Notes: generated by a model not told the origin, from the sequence alone. 64,000 nucleotides of DNA from Flammeovirga pacifica (GCF_000807855.2 NZ_JRYR02000002.1:310001-374000); one strand, 5' to 3'. Counted from the stretch's first letter, positions 25,199 through 36,200 are shown. Translations and numbers: made by a program.

Positions 25199-26074
25199 AT
25201 GAAAACGACTATTCCGTTTTTCTTAACTTTTTTATTTATCCAATTTTCTTGGGCACAAGAGCAAGTGACACCAAATGTCCTTTCTAAAGAGCAACAAGAC
25301 AGTATTTATATCAATCAATACGAAGATAAAAAATTACCTCCTAAAGTATTACACGCTGAACCACTGTATATTGACCTAATTCGAGATTTAGGTGCAAGAG
25401 CTGGTGAAAAAGAATGGAATGTGGGTATGGAGATAAAAGATAATCTAAAATACGACAAATATGAAGCTTTGGTCGAATATGAATGGGCTCCTATTCATAG
25501 ACTAGGCTTTGAAGTGGAACTACCTTTCACGTTTTATTCTCCACAAGATGGGGTAGATAGAGATTCTATTCCAGCCGATAAATTGGAGAGTTTAAAATTA
25601 GCTACACAATGGTCATTCTTTGTTTCAGAGAAGTTGAATATGACAATGGCTTTAGGTTACATAAATGAGATTACATTTTCTGATTTTAAGAATTTCGGAA
25701 ATCCTTTAATCGAAGGGAATGTATTCAATCCGTTCTATGTAATTGCAAAAAGATGGGGAAGAAATTGGCACTCATTATTATACACAGGTCCAAGTTTTGA
25801 ACATGTATACAAATCGAAAGAATGGAATTTTTCTTACGAGATCAACCCTTCTTTCCATTATATGATTCCGGGTACTTCTAATTTTGTTGGTGTAGAATTT
25901 AACCAAACCATAGAGAATGGTGATTTTGATATGACCGTTCGACCTCAAATGAGAGTTGGTTTAGCTGATAATTTATTAGTGGGTATTGTTGCAGGTATTC
26001 CTGTTGGAAGAGAAAATGAACGTTTAAGTGCATTTTGTAGATTGATTTGGGAACCTGGGCATAAGCATAGGTAA
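25199..26074 (+). CDS. Probable outer-membrane beta-barrel protein, HAEPL-motif family
   Basis: 291 residues with a signal peptide ending SWAQ. It carries the block HAEPLYIDLIRDLGARAGEK followed by WNVG, which I recall as a conserved motif in a Bacteroidota family of unknown function, sometimes misannotated as a purine-synthesis enzyme. The rest alternates polar and hydrophobic residues in strands, with aromatic girdles (WSFFVSEKLN, WHSLLYTGPSF), as in an outer-membrane barrel. No catalytic motif is visible. It is a single gene with its own promoter and terminator. Confidence 0.7.
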   Translation: MKTTIPFFLTFLFIQFSWAQEQVTPNVLSKEQQDSIYINQYEDKKLPPKVLHAEPLYIDLIRDLGARAGEKEWNVGMEIKDNLKYDKYEALVEYEWAPIHRLGFEVELPFTFYSPQDGVDRDSIPADKLESLKLATQWSFFVSEKLNMTMALGYINEITFSDFKNFGNPLIEGNVFNPFYVIAKRWGRNWHSLLYTGPSFEHVYKSKEWNFSYEINPSFHYMIPGTSNFVGVEFNQTIENGDFDMTVRPQMRVGLADNLLVGIVAGIPVGRENERLSAFCRLIWEPGHKHR

Positions 26075-26090
26075 CCGAAAAGGTACAATA

Positions 26091-26131
26091 AAAAAGAGTT
26101 GGTTTTATCTAAATATAAAACTAACTCTTTT
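26091..26131 (+). terminator. Terminator of barrel-protein gene
   Basis: AAAAAGAGTTGGTTTTAT pairs with ATAAAACTAACTCTTTTT (one G-U) around a short loop, ending in six T. It is near-symmetric and may also serve the convergent thioredoxin gene. Confidence 0.8.
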
Positions 26132-26183
26132 TTAATACCATTAACCTGCAATAGAAATCAATACGATATTAATTTAATTCAGA

Positions 26184-26666
26184 TTAAAATGTCAATTGAG
26201 ATTCTACAGACTTAATCCAAGCTTCTGGACCACCTTTTTGATAACCCATTTGTATACCTTTTCCATTATTTACGATTAAAATCGTAGGATACCCTTGAAT
26301 ATTATATTCCTGAGAAAGGTAATAATTTTGAGCTCTAAGTTGATCCGATTGTTTTACTCCTTTAGGGAAGTCTAGTTCCAATAAAATCACTTTATTTTCT
26401 TTCACCCATTTCTTGAATTCTGGAGTGTCAAAAATTTCTCTATCGATCTTTTTACACCATCCACACCAATCGCTTCCAGTAAAATCTAAGATAATAGGTC
26501 TTTTTTCATCATTTGCTATTTTAAATGCCTTATTGGCATCATTCATCCAACCTTCTTTTGTCACTGGATCAGTGATAGGAGGCATTTTTTTTTGTTCTTG
26601 TTCTTGTGCGTGTAGGTTTATCGCAACACTAAATAAGATGAATATTGAGACAATTAATTTTTTCAT
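26184..26666 (-). CDS. Secreted thioredoxin-fold protein (WCGWC)
   Basis: 160 residues from ATG 26666; seven residues upstream in frame are not needed and break the signal peptide. After the signal peptide (to LHAQ) comes a thioredoxin domain with active site WCGWC (Cys68, Cys71), preceded by ILDFTGSD and followed by a cis-Pro in GYPTILIV. This is the Thioredoxin_7/DsbD-gamma-like type. It probably reduces or isomerises disulfides in the periplasm, and may keep haem-binding CxxCH cysteines reduced for the cytochrome c system encoded nearby, though that link is only proximity. Confidence 0.85.
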   Translation of the reverse strand: MKKLIVSIFILFSVAINLHAQEQEQKKMPPITDPVTKEGWMNDANKAFKIANDEKRPIILDFTGSDWCGWCKKIDREIFDTPEFKKWVKENKVILLELDFPKGVKQSDQLRAQNYYLSQEYNIQGYPTILIVNNGKGIQMGYQKGGPEAWIKSVESQLTF

Positions 26667-26770
26667 GATTATAAGTAATAAAGCCACGTGACTTTTAGTT
26701 CAAAATATGCCTAGTAAATATATGATGATTTTATCATATATACAATATCTTAAATTTATATAACAAATAA

Positions 26771-26792
26771 ACCTGATGTATAAACATCAGGT
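26771..26792 (-). terminator. Hairpin after secreted hypothetical gene
   Basis: ACCTGATGT and ACATCAGGT form a perfect 9-bp stem with a four-base loop; on the minus strand TTTATTTGTT follows. It lies about 40 bases past the stop of the 26831-27406 gene. Confidence 0.55.
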
Positions 26793-26830
26793 CTAAGTAA
26801 ATATCAAACTTAAAAATTAAAACTAATTTC

Positions 26831-27406
26831 TTATAATGAAGATTCAATTTCAGACTTTGCAGAGTTTAATGTTTCTTCTGAAAACTCACTCTTAGCTTCA
26901 AATCTTGGTGAAATAATCACCTCTGCATGCCATCCGTGTCCCACATTATCACGATGAATACCATAAGTAAACATGGTGATTTGATTCATATCTTCTATAG
27001 TTTTATCAAGGCTCTTTTCTATTAACCATTGATAATCACTTGCTTTATGTATTTTCCAATCACTTGAAGTACTTAAGCTTTTTTCAATCATTTTTAAGTT
27101 ACATTCAATTAATTCGATATCGTCTGATTCATAAACAATTTTAATTTGTGCCAATTGATTGTTGACAAAAACAGGTTCTAATAATGCATCTTGATCTAAG
27201 AATTTAACAGCATATTTACCTTCTGTCGTTTCTTCCGCTTTTAAGTCATATTTTAAATAATTATGAACATCGTTATCATTCATATTTAAAAATAGTCCTT
27301 TGTAAATTTCTACTTTTTCAGCTTTTGGATTTTCTCCATCAACATTTCCTGCAAAAGAAGTAAGAGAAATTATAAGTGCAACGAAGAATAGCGTAATGTT
27401 TTTCAT
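26831..27406 (-). CDS. Secreted protein of unknown function
   Basis: 191 residues with a signal peptide ending SFAG. The mature part has mixed alpha/beta composition; no cysteines except one, no lipobox, no recognised motif. The sequence KGLFLNMNDNDVHNYLK near residue 38 suggests a small sensor or regulator-type fold but I cannot name one. It is a single gene between the CcsBA terminator and its own hairpin. It may be a periplasmic housekeeping protein specific to this lineage. Confidence 0.6.
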   Translation of the reverse strand: MKNITLFFVALIISLTSFAGNVDGENPKAEKVEIYKGLFLNMNDNDVHNYLKYDLKAEETTEGKYAVKFLDQDALLEPVFVNNQLAQIKIVYESDDIELIECNLKMIEKSLSTSSDWKIHKASDYQWLIEKSLDKTIEDMNQITMFTYGIHRDNVGHGWHAEVIISPRFEAKSEFSEETLNSAKSEIESSL

Positions 27407-27473
27407 AATGATAAGTTTTGATGTTTTGTACTTTCATCTACTTATATCTCTACTAAAAAAATGTCACCAAAAA

Positions 27474-27499
27474 AGCCGTTTCTTTTTCAAGAAACGGCT
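27474..27499 (-). terminator. Terminator of ccsBA
   Basis: AGCCGTTTCTT and AAGAAACGGCT form an 11-bp stem; on the minus strand six T follow. It lies 22 bases past the CcsBA stop. Confidence 0.8.
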
Positions 27500-27521
27500 A
27501 ATTATTTTTAAAAAAATTCTT

Positions 27522-30500
27522 TTATATCTTCTTATTGCCTCTGTAGTAGGCTGTTACAGCTAGTACAAAAACAATGGCAACAACATAATAAACAAAAGCA
27601 GGAACTGGAACTGGGTCTCCAGTAGCATAAGAGTGTAAACCTGTTAAATAGTAATTTACACCGAATGAAGTCATTACAATACTTGAGAATGCCACCAAAC
27701 TTGCTAAGTTAAAGGTATAATTGCCTTTTAAAGCAGGAACCAATCTTAAGTGTAGTACCACCGAATAAATAATGACAGAGATCAGTGCCCATGTTTCTTT
27801 AGGATCCCAACCCCAATATCGTCCCCATGATTCGTTGGCCCAAACTCCACCAAGGAATGTACCTACTGCAAGCATATATAAACCAATGGTCATAGATAAC
27901 TCACTTACATAAGTTAATTCTAATATTGGATTCTTGAACTTTTCATTTCTGATGGAGATAAAGATCAAATTGATAAATCCAAGTAAAGCTGATAGTGCCA
28001 ATGGTGCATAAGAACTTACAATGATGGCTACATGTATTTTTAACCAGTAAGACTTAAGTACAGGAACTAGGTTTGTGATTTCAGGGTTTAACCAATCTAA
28101 GAAACTTACAAACAATAATGTTCCTCCAAATAAGGATACTAAAGGTAGAATGAAATCTGATTTCTTATAAAATATAAATCCAAATAAGAATAGAGCCCAT
28201 GCAACAAGTATTAGCATCTCATAACCGTTAGTCCAAGGTGGATATTGAGCAATATACCATCTAAGCATTAGGTTACATGTAAAGAAACCAAAAGCAACCA
28301 TTTCTAAAATAACACCAACAGAATATGCTTTATTACTAGCAGGATTTACACTAAATACTTTCCATAATGCTATGGCTAATAAATAGATGCCTAATAGCCA
28401 ATAAGTAGGGAAGAGGTTATTGAAGATATTCATCTTATTATAGAGTAATTCCATTTTGATAGAATTATCTGTAGGATAAATTTCTTCTCCCATCTTTTGT
28501 TGGAATAAGCGAATATACTCTAGGTTTTGGTTGGCTTGTGTCCAATCTCCACTTTCTCTTGCATTTAGAATCTCCATAAAATACATCTTAGTGATGTTTC
28601 TTACGAATGTTGAATCTTCAGTAGCAAAAGGAGATCCCATGAAATTAGCATTAAACCAATTATGGTCAGGATCATTAGGAACAGGGAATATTTTTAAATA
28701 GTTACCTGAAAGTCCTTGATATAAGATATTGAATCTCTCATCAATCTTAATCAACTCCTTATCGAATTCACCTCTTTCAGAAGGCTTTTTCTTTTGAGCT
28801 TCATCAACAGCAGATCTTAAAAGGTAATCGCCTTCATTATTAATTAAATCATTGAAAGAAACCATAGATTTCTGTTCCATATCAAGAAGATCAAAAACAC
28901 CTTTTCCAGCATCTTTATCCACCTTAATAATAGGCATAACTTGCCAATAGCCTGGATCCATTTGAAGTGACAAGAATAGCTGATCGCTATTTAGTTCTTC
29001 CAATTTACCGTCTTGGTACTCCAATGTATATTTAGTCTTTCTTGTCAGTTTTCTAAGGAATTCTGAAGAAAGTGTATTGATTGGTTTTAATCTACCGTCC
29101 ATATCTTGAACGATTAGGCTACCAAACAGTTTAGAGTGGTTTATATCTACAGTTTGAGATCTATCTTGGAATTGAGGAGCTGTTTTTACCTCTTCCATTG
29201 TTTTAGTTTGTGGCGCAGCTTTATCTGCTTGAGCAAATGCTTTATTTTGAGTGCCAAATACGGTCGCTCCAATGATTAATAAAGCAATGCTTTGTGCTTT
29301 TAACTTTGATAGTTTACCACTAACCAATCTAAATCGTGATTTCTTTTCAAATAAACTAACAATCATGGCTACTGTCATAAGCAAGTAACCTATATAAGTA
29401 AGGATAGTACCCGGTCTGTCTTGATTTACTGATAAAATAGTACCTTTCTCATCTTGATCAAATGATGCTTGGAAGAAACGGTATCCATTATGGTCTAACA
29501 CATTATTCATGAAAATTGTATAAGGATAGCTTACTTCGCCATCTTGAACAATCACTTCTGAAGAATATGCCGAAGGATTTTCAGAACCAGGGTATCTTTC
29601 CATTTCGAAGTGATTTAAGAAAAGGCTAAAAGGTAATTCAGTAATTTGAGGTCCAAAAGAAACATCAATTTTATACCCACCAATTTCAACTTCTTTAAAC
29701 GGAGTGACTACGCCACTTAAACTAGCCAAAGTAACTTCTTTTGTTTCATCATTTACAGTGATGTCAACAAATAAAAGATCTGCAGCTTGCTCTTTCATTT
29801 TTTTAGTTGTTGCAGGCGAGTAGCCTAACTTTAACCCTTCGTGAATATCTTTAATTACAAAGCGAAGTTCACCCATTGTATAAAGGGCTTGTTGTTGTAG
29901 CTTCACTTCGATACCATCATCAACAGATCCAGAACTTTGATCCGCCATGATAAAGTAACCAATATGTTGAGGTGATTCTATAGTATAATCTAATCCTTTT
30001 TCACGGATGTTAATTGCGCCTTTTGTAGGGTTATTAAAAGTGATTTCTTGTCCGTTGACAAACATACTTTTTCCTTTTGCAAGGAAAACTGTTTTACGTC
30101 CTGAGTCTGTAGCGGTAACTACTTCAATTACGGCATCGTCTGCTTCACCATCAATTACTGTTTGTACAGCATCTGGAACAAACATTTTTGGTGTTACTGT
30201 TACTTTGTCACCATTGATATTTTCTTCCCAATTAAAATTAGGTTGATGAATTTGGGTGAAAGTACTTTTACGATTAAACTCTTTATTAACATTAGCACCA
30301 TGAATATGTGCTTGGAAATAACGATCTAAAGAGACAAGTTGATTACTACTTTGTCCTTCTCGAATATGCATGTTTCCTTCGTAACCAAAGTTTCTAGTAA
30401 CGAAAGCTCCCAATAATATGATAATAAAGGAGATATGGAAAGTTAATACAGCGGCCTTTTCTTTTCGAAGGAGCTTGTATTTTTTTATATTACCGATAAA

Positions 30501-30680
30501 GTTTAATCCAAGTATGGCTTGAAGAATCTCGAACCATAAGGCGTTATAAACCATTTCTCTAGCTGCTGGAGTACCATAATCATTTTCTACAAAAGTAGCT
30601 ACTGCCATTGCCATGGCATATGAAAATAGTGCAACTAAAGTTAGTTCGTTTGAAAATAGAAATTTGAAGATTTTCTTCAT
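27522..30680 (-). CDS. ccsBA: Fused cytochrome c biogenesis protein CcsBA (ResB-ResC)
   Basis: 1052 residues, System II haem export and attachment to CxxCH apocytochromes at the outer face of the inner membrane. The N-terminal 470 residues are ResB/CcsB: membrane segments at both ends and a large periplasmic domain (ATFVENDYGT, HIREGQSSNQ). A second periplasmic domain follows (about 500-740). The C-terminal 300 residues are CcsA/ResC, with the WWD-type haem-handling motif WGRYWGWDPKETWAL and eight predicted helices. Fusion in one chain is known in Bacteroidota and epsilonproteobacteria. It lies directly downstream of nrfHA, separated by a terminator, and would mature both cytochromes. Confidence 0.93.
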   Translation of the reverse strand: MKKIFKFLFSNELTLVALFSYAMAMAVATFVENDYGTPAAREMVYNALWFEILQAILGLNFIGNIKKYKLLRKEKAAVLTFHISFIIILLGAFVTRNFGYEGNMHIREGQSSNQLVSLDRYFQAHIHGANVNKEFNRKSTFTQIHQPNFNWEENINGDKVTVTPKMFVPDAVQTVIDGEADDAVIEVVTATDSGRKTVFLAKGKSMFVNGQEITFNNPTKGAINIREKGLDYTIESPQHIGYFIMADQSSGSVDDGIEVKLQQQALYTMGELRFVIKDIHEGLKLGYSPATTKKMKEQAADLLFVDITVNDETKEVTLASLSGVVTPFKEVEIGGYKIDVSFGPQITELPFSLFLNHFEMERYPGSENPSAYSSEVIVQDGEVSYPYTIFMNNVLDHNGYRFFQASFDQDEKGTILSVNQDRPGTILTYIGYLLMTVAMIVSLFEKKSRFRLVSGKLSKLKAQSIALLIIGATVFGTQNKAFAQADKAAPQTKTMEEVKTAPQFQDRSQTVDINHSKLFGSLIVQDMDGRLKPINTLSSEFLRKLTRKTKYTLEYQDGKLEELNSDQLFLSLQMDPGYWQVMPIIKVDKDAGKGVFDLLDMEQKSMVSFNDLINNEGDYLLRSAVDEAQKKKPSERGEFDKELIKIDERFNILYQGLSGNYLKIFPVPNDPDHNWFNANFMGSPFATEDSTFVRNITKMYFMEILNARESGDWTQANQNLEYIRLFQQKMGEEIYPTDNSIKMELLYNKMNIFNNLFPTYWLLGIYLLAIALWKVFSVNPASNKAYSVGVILEMVAFGFFTCNLMLRWYIAQYPPWTNGYEMLILVAWALFLFGFIFYKKSDFILPLVSLFGGTLLFVSFLDWLNPEITNLVPVLKSYWLKIHVAIIVSSYAPLALSALLGFINLIFISIRNEKFKNPILELTYVSELSMTIGLYMLAVGTFLGGVWANESWGRYWGWDPKETWALISVIIYSVVLHLRLVPALKGNYTFNLASLVAFSSIVMTSFGVNYYLTGLHSYATGDPVPVPAFVYYVVAIVFVLAVTAYYRGNKKI

Positions 30681-30719
30681 TATTTATAAAATTATTCTGA
30701 AAGTCAATTTACGATGTTA

Positions 30720-30727
30720 CAAAGTTA
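30720..30727 (-). promoter_or_regulatory. -7 element for ccsBA
   Basis: Minus-strand TAACTTTG matches TAnnTTTG, 40 bases before the ccsBA ATG. It suggests ccsBA has its own promoter after the nrfA terminator. Confidence 0.45.
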
Positions 30728-30750
30728 ATCGGATTTTTCTTTAACACATA

Positions 30751-30812
30751 AAAAAGCTGTTGTACAAATTCCTAATTAATTGAAATATAGGGAAATAGTA
30801 CAACAGCTTTAT
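30751..30812 (-). terminator. Terminator between nrfA and ccsBA
   Basis: AAAGCTGTTGTAC and GTACAACAGCTTT form a perfect 13-bp stem with a long loop that can itself pair (TTCCTA/TAGGGAA type). On the minus strand TTTTTT follows. It begins 23 bases past the nrfA stop. Confidence 0.75.
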
Positions 30813-30834
30813 TATATATTAAGATCTTAAGACC

Positions 30835-32337
30835 TTATTTACTTGAGACAGTTTGAACGCCCATAGCATCTTCACGCTTTTTAGCAGCTTCTAACCATTG
30901 TGGAATGATGTTCTTTTGGAAAGTTTCTTTTTCTTTCTCCAATTTGTCCATATCCAAACCAATGTACTTTTGAGCTTTTGCTTTAGTAGAGATGTCTGGG
31001 TAAGGAACTTCACCATCAAAACCTAATTTAGGAAGAAGTTTCGCTAACTTGATTCTAGCCTCTTGTGCTTTGTCAATACCAGTAGTGATAATTCTACCAG
31101 TTTCAACAGGAGCGTGGAAAGAACCACCATGAGAAGCTACTGAATAATCCCATCTCCATTGTGCATGACGAATGTCCATTAGGATTGGTTTCATTTGTTT
31201 TTCAGAAGCACCAAGATCCCAAGCTTTTTTCGCTTCAACGTGAGCTCTTACTAATAATTTCTCTAAACGGTGTGCACCTTGCTTGTTTTTATCTTGGTTA
31301 GAGTAAACGTTCGCCATCAATTCGTTTTGATCTTGACGGTGGCATACTTGACAAGAGTTAGCAGGGTTAGCTAAAGGAGACTGAATATGGTGGTCTGTGA
31401 ATTTTTGACCGCCTTCAGTTTTGTAAGGCATGTGACAATCTGCACATGAAACACCTCTTTTAGCGTGAATACCTTGTTGGTAAATCTCATAACCAGGGTG
31501 TTGAGCTTTCAACATTGGTGTTTTAGACAATTGGTGTGTCCAATCTGAGAAATTGATGTCGTCATAGTATTCTTCAGCTGCTTCAACAGTTAAACCATTT
31601 TTCCAAGGGAAAGTTAGGTAAGGAACACCTTCTACAGGCTCTTTTTTGTTGAAGTAGTATTCTACGTGACATTGTGCACAAACTAATGATCTCATTTCTT
31701 GGTGAGAAGCATCGTTGATGTCTTTACCCATAGATTCGAAAGCCTCGATTAAAGCAGGACGAGAAATTTTTAATTCCATAGTCTTGTTATCGTGACAATC
31801 AGCACATCCGATAGGGTTGTGGATTTCAGCACCTTTGTCTGCCCATTTTCCTTTGTAAAACTCAGCAATACCAATTTCGTTCATTAAACGAGGTACATCT
31901 GGAGATTTACAAGTCCAACAAGTAGCAGGCATAGGACCTGTACCAGGACCAGTAGGACCACCTGTTCTTAAAGTGTTTTGAATATCTTCAATAGCATATC
32001 CGTGACCACGAGGTTGGTTGTAATCTTTAGAGAAACCATAACCAGCCCAAAGAACAACTAATTCAGGAGTACCTGCTAAGGCATCTTTTAATTGGTTGCC
32101 GTTATGCTTAGAAGAGAAATCCATCTCTTTAGTTTCTAAGAATGATTCGTATTGACGTGGGAAATTTTTACCCCATACATCGTTACGTGGATCATTATCT
32201 GCAATTTTAACCTGTGGTTGGTAAGCGAATTGCGATTCAGTCTTACGATCTGTAATGTTGCTTCCTAACATCGCCAGAAGCACAACTACTGTAACAGTAG
32301 CGAAAAATAAAAGCCAATTTTTAACTTTAGAGCTCAT
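30835..32337 (-). CDS. nrfA: Ammonia-forming cytochrome c nitrite reductase
   Basis: 500 residues, periplasmic pentahaem enzyme that reduces nitrite to ammonium with six electrons. One CWTCK site supplies the active-site haem with the unusual lysine ligand, and four CxxCH sites follow (CADCH, CAQCH, CADCH, CQVCH). The N-terminal hydrophobic stretch acts as signal or anchor. Length is typical for NrfA. It follows nrfH by three bases in a nrfHA operon, the membrane-anchored arrangement of delta/epsilon-proteobacteria and Bacteroidota. Confidence 0.97.
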   Translation of the reverse strand: MSSKVKNWLLFFATVTVVVLLAMLGSNITDRKTESQFAYQPQVKIADNDPRNDVWGKNFPRQYESFLETKEMDFSSKHNGNQLKDALAGTPELVVLWAGYGFSKDYNQPRGHGYAIEDIQNTLRTGGPTGPGTGPMPATCWTCKSPDVPRLMNEIGIAEFYKGKWADKGAEIHNPIGCADCHDNKTMELKISRPALIEAFESMGKDINDASHQEMRSLVCAQCHVEYYFNKKEPVEGVPYLTFPWKNGLTVEAAEEYYDDINFSDWTHQLSKTPMLKAQHPGYEIYQQGIHAKRGVSCADCHMPYKTEGGQKFTDHHIQSPLANPANSCQVCHRQDQNELMANVYSNQDKNKQGAHRLEKLLVRAHVEAKKAWDLGASEKQMKPILMDIRHAQWRWDYSVASHGGSFHAPVETGRIITTGIDKAQEARIKLAKLLPKLGFDGEVPYPDISTKAKAQKYIGLDMDKLEKEKETFQKNIIPQWLEAAKKREDAMGVQTVSSK

Positions 32338-32340
32338 AAT

Positions 32341-32940
32341 TTAATTCTTCTTATTTTTTAAGGCTTCTTTTAGCCAAGTAGGTACTACGTCTTTTTTCTC
32401 TCCTTGTACCGGGAGATTTTGGATTTGATATCCAACAGATGAAAGAGACTTAACTCTTCCATGAGGAACTTCTCTGTGACATTCCCAACATGCTCTGTCG
32501 GTTCTGTCGTGGGAGTGAGAGGGTACCCAAGATGTCATTTTTGCATCTTTCACCTGATCATTATGACAACGCACACAGTTTGCTTGTACAGTTTCACGAC
32601 CTGGTTGATGCATTTTGATTACTTGAGGTTCCATTCTCATAGTATACATGTATGAATGATAAAGACCATCTTTGGCTTTAAAAGCATACTTTGATACAAC
32701 ATTGTCTTGTGGAACATGACAATCATTACATGTAGCAACTTCTCTATGCGAACTGTGTTTCCAACTCTCAAATTGAGGAGTCATAACGTGACAGTTAACA
32801 CATGTCTCGGGGTCATCAGAAAGATAAGATGTGACCCTAGCGGTTTTTGCTATATATAACGTTAATCCCACAATCGCTCCGAGTAATGCAATCACAACGG
32901 GTTGCCATTTCTTAGGAGGAATGAGTTTTTTTAACATCAT
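32341..32940 (-). CDS. nrfH: Tetrahaem quinol dehydrogenase subunit NrfH (NapC/NirT family)
   Basis: 199 residues. One N-terminal membrane helix (VVIALLGAIVGLTLYIA) and four CxxCH sites: CVNCH, CNDCH, CVRCH and CWECH. It takes electrons from menaquinol and passes them to NrfA. Family size 150-200 fits. The start MMLKK has two adjacent ATGs. Upstream, 107 bases away, lies a perfect dyad that may control the operon. Confidence 0.95.
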   Translation of the reverse strand: MMLKKLIPPKKWQPVVIALLGAIVGLTLYIAKTARVTSYLSDDPETCVNCHVMTPQFESWKHSSHREVATCNDCHVPQDNVVSKYAFKAKDGLYHSYMYTMRMEPQVIKMHQPGRETVQANCVRCHNDQVKDAKMTSWVPSHSHDRTDRACWECHREVPHGRVKSLSSVGYQIQNLPVQGEKKDVVPTWLKEALKNKKN

Positions 32941-33046
32941 AGGCTTTAATCACTAATCGAGTTATTTTTCAGTTTGATTCAAAATTTACGCTATAAAGGT
33001 AACAAATCGTATTACTAAAAAATAGTGCTTTAGATCACCTTTTTTA

Positions 33047-33065
33047 GTTTAGAAAAATTCTAAAC
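33047..33065. promoter_or_regulatory. Perfect dyad upstream of nrfHA
   Basis: GTTTAGAA-AAA-TTCTAAAC, eight-base arms with a three-base spacer, 107 bases from the nrfH ATG and 149 from the divergent LRR gene. It does not match the FNR or CRP consensus. A regulator of nitrite or NO response is a guess. Confidence 0.4.
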
Positions 33066-33135
33066 AAGCTATATAAAGTCATTAAAAAGATAATTTGATC
33101 TTTTTATATTTTTATTTAAAAATAAAATAGGTCGA

Positions 33136-33143
33136 TATTTTTG
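33136..33143 (+). promoter_or_regulatory. -7 element for LRR/T9SS gene
   Basis: TATTTTTG matches TAnnTTTG, 70 bases before ATG 33214. No TTG at the expected -33 distance. Confidence 0.35.
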
Positions 33144-33213
33144 TGTAAATACATATAAATGAGTTACTTAGGGTAAACCTAATGCCTAATTGTTCTTAAT
33201 TTTATTACTCACG

Positions 33214-36200
33214 ATGATTTACGTTTCTCTATTTGATACAAAAAGCAAATTAATACACCTATTAAGCTTTATTATCCTTTTAATAGTACCAAAAATAACC
33301 TTTTCGCAATCAATAAGCAGTTTTACTCATAATGAGAGTGTGCATACAAATAATACAAATTTGATGTGGGATCTAACAGGGGTAAACATATACCCAACAG
33401 CATCTAATTTTACTGTTTTGCATAATAATACTGAGCTATCTACAGCCACTGTAAATGTGGTTGAAAATACTGATGGTACTGATTATGATATAATGATCAA
33501 TATCACTTCAACATTATTGGATGGAGATCAAATTTCATTAAAATTTAATGATGGAACAGGTGAACATATCTCTCCAAAGTCATATATCTATGATACACAA
33601 GCTCCTAATTTTAATGTTGTTCAAATTAGTACCGATAATGCTGCAAATGCAACTTGGATTGAACCTGGGAATACAGTCGCATTAAAAGTAAAAATGTCAG
33701 AACCAATTGAAATAGCTTCAGCAACTTTGGAAGGTGTTCCAATGGAGATTTCCGATCAATCTAGTAATAACTTTACTTTTTTATTTACTTTTCATGAATT
33801 ACCGACAGAAGCACATAATAATGCTTTAGGGTTTGCCTTGACATTGGTAGATTCAGCTGGGAATACAGCTCTGAAAGGGGTAACTACTGATAATTCCAAT
33901 GTGTATTTTCAAGTAACAACAGAAACCACCATAGAAAATCGATTGAACGAACCTACAATTGATAACTATTGTTCTCATCAATTGGATTTAACGATTACAG
34001 GTAATGTAATGGATACAGCAGCTTTGGCTATGTCTACAGGAGAAAATGTCCTAATACATTGGGAAAAACAATATAACGATGGTGAATGGGAGGTAATTCC
34101 AAATTCCAATACAATGAATTATGTTTTAAGTGCTGTTACTGAAGATGGAAATTACGCCTTTAAAAGAGTAGCTGTTGCTGGAAGTACATCCTATTCTTCA
34201 AATGAAATAGATATTGATATTACTGATGTAGATGCTATAACCGTGACCACTTTTCCTAATAACACGAGGTTTAATGTGAATTCAACTACCCCTGTCACGT
34301 TGTCTACAGATATTGTCGACGAGGGAGTGACACTTACTTGTTCAGGAAATGGAATATCAAGCAATAGTTTTACACCTTCTGTAGCAGGAGAAGGAACTCA
34401 TATCATAACGTATACATTAAATGGGGGGAATTGTACCAAAGTAGTTACTAAAAACTTTTATGTATATACACCTGAAACGATAGTCAATTTACCGACTTCA
34501 ATTTGTTCACAGAATCCTAATTTTGTGATCACTAAATCAACATCAACAGCAGCCTTTAATGATTTAATACTCAAAAAAATCGTGGGGGATGGTATAACAG
34601 ATGCAGACCCTTTACTCTTACAACCTGCATTGTTATTTGATATAACAAATGAGGCTGGATCAAGTAGAAACTTAACATGGGAGGCGTTTTTTGTTGATAG
34701 TGATGGTACTTTAGTAGACTCCGTTGATATTCCTGTTCAAGTGCATAAAAATTCTAAATTGAAAATTACAGTTGACGGAGATTATTTTAATCAAGATACT
34801 TTATTTAAATATACGGACGACCCACAAATAACTCTATCTGGGTTACTCAATGATGAATCTTTTAGTGCGATTAGAATCACAAAAGAAAATGAAACACCGC
34901 AAATAGGAAGTTTGAATTTCCAACCCATTATTGAAGGTGTAGGTATTTACAACATCAATTTCTACGCTGATGATCTGAATTCATGTGCATCCTCTGATAA
35001 TTTAGTTGTAAAAGTGTTGGAACGTCAGAATAATACGTCAATTGTGATTAATGCGGGTGACTCAATAGCATTGAAAAATATTCTTGATCAAGCACAAGTT
35101 AGTTATTCTTCTACTGATCCTATAGCACAATGGCCTAGGTATATTGTTAATAATGATGGATATATAATTCAATTGAACTTGTCTAATATTTCTACATTAA
35201 ATCATTTATCTGATGAAGTAGGTAAACTAAAAAAATTACAAGTTCTGAAAGCATCAAATTCTAACCTCTTAACGGTTTCAGATTCTATTTGGGGATTAAG
35301 AGAATTATGGCTTCTTGATCTATCTTTTAATCTACTAGAAAATCAGGATGTTATGCATATTTCTTCCCTTTCAAATATAAGAACACTGTATTTACATCAT
35401 AATCGATTAACTCAACTCCCTGATTTATCTAGTTTAGATAGCCTTAGAAACATTTTTGCAAGCCACAATGAAATCAATCAAATTGATGGTAAAATTCAAG
35501 GAAGTAATGAATTGAGAATATTAGATTTGTCTAATAATAGAATCGATACATTAGGGAATGTTTTAAGTGGTAAATCATTAATTGATAAGCTTAATTTCAG
35601 CCATAATAATCTAAAAGAATGGCAATATACATTACCTTCTACAGTAAGTGAATTAGATATTTCACATAATAATATCAATGTAATTAATACTATTAATGCA
35701 GCTGTGAATTTAAATGTGAGCTATAATAATTTAGGTTTCGACCAACTGACTAAATTAATTACCTCTACTACAAAAGCATTACCTCAATTTGTAGCTAAAA
35801 GGAAAGTGTATATCGATAAACAATTAGGGGGTGATTATCAACATAACTACCAACCGATTTCGGGTGAATCTGTAGAGTGGGTAAAAGACTCCATCACTTT
35901 AGGATCTCAATTGAATTTATTGGATATTACTTTATCGGATGGAGGAAAATATTCATGTTATGCCACTCACTCAGATTGGGTTGGTATTCGTCTGCATATT
36001 TATGATGTGCATGTCGGAATTAATTGTACACAACAAGATTCCATTCAAATCAATGCAGATAGGCACACATGGTTTTGTAATAATGAACCCATAAGTATCC
36101 AATTATCTAGTAATCCAATTGATGAGAACCTTTCTTACCAATGGTTTTTGAATGATACATTAATTTCTGATGCCACAAATGCAATACTTACAACCTTTAA

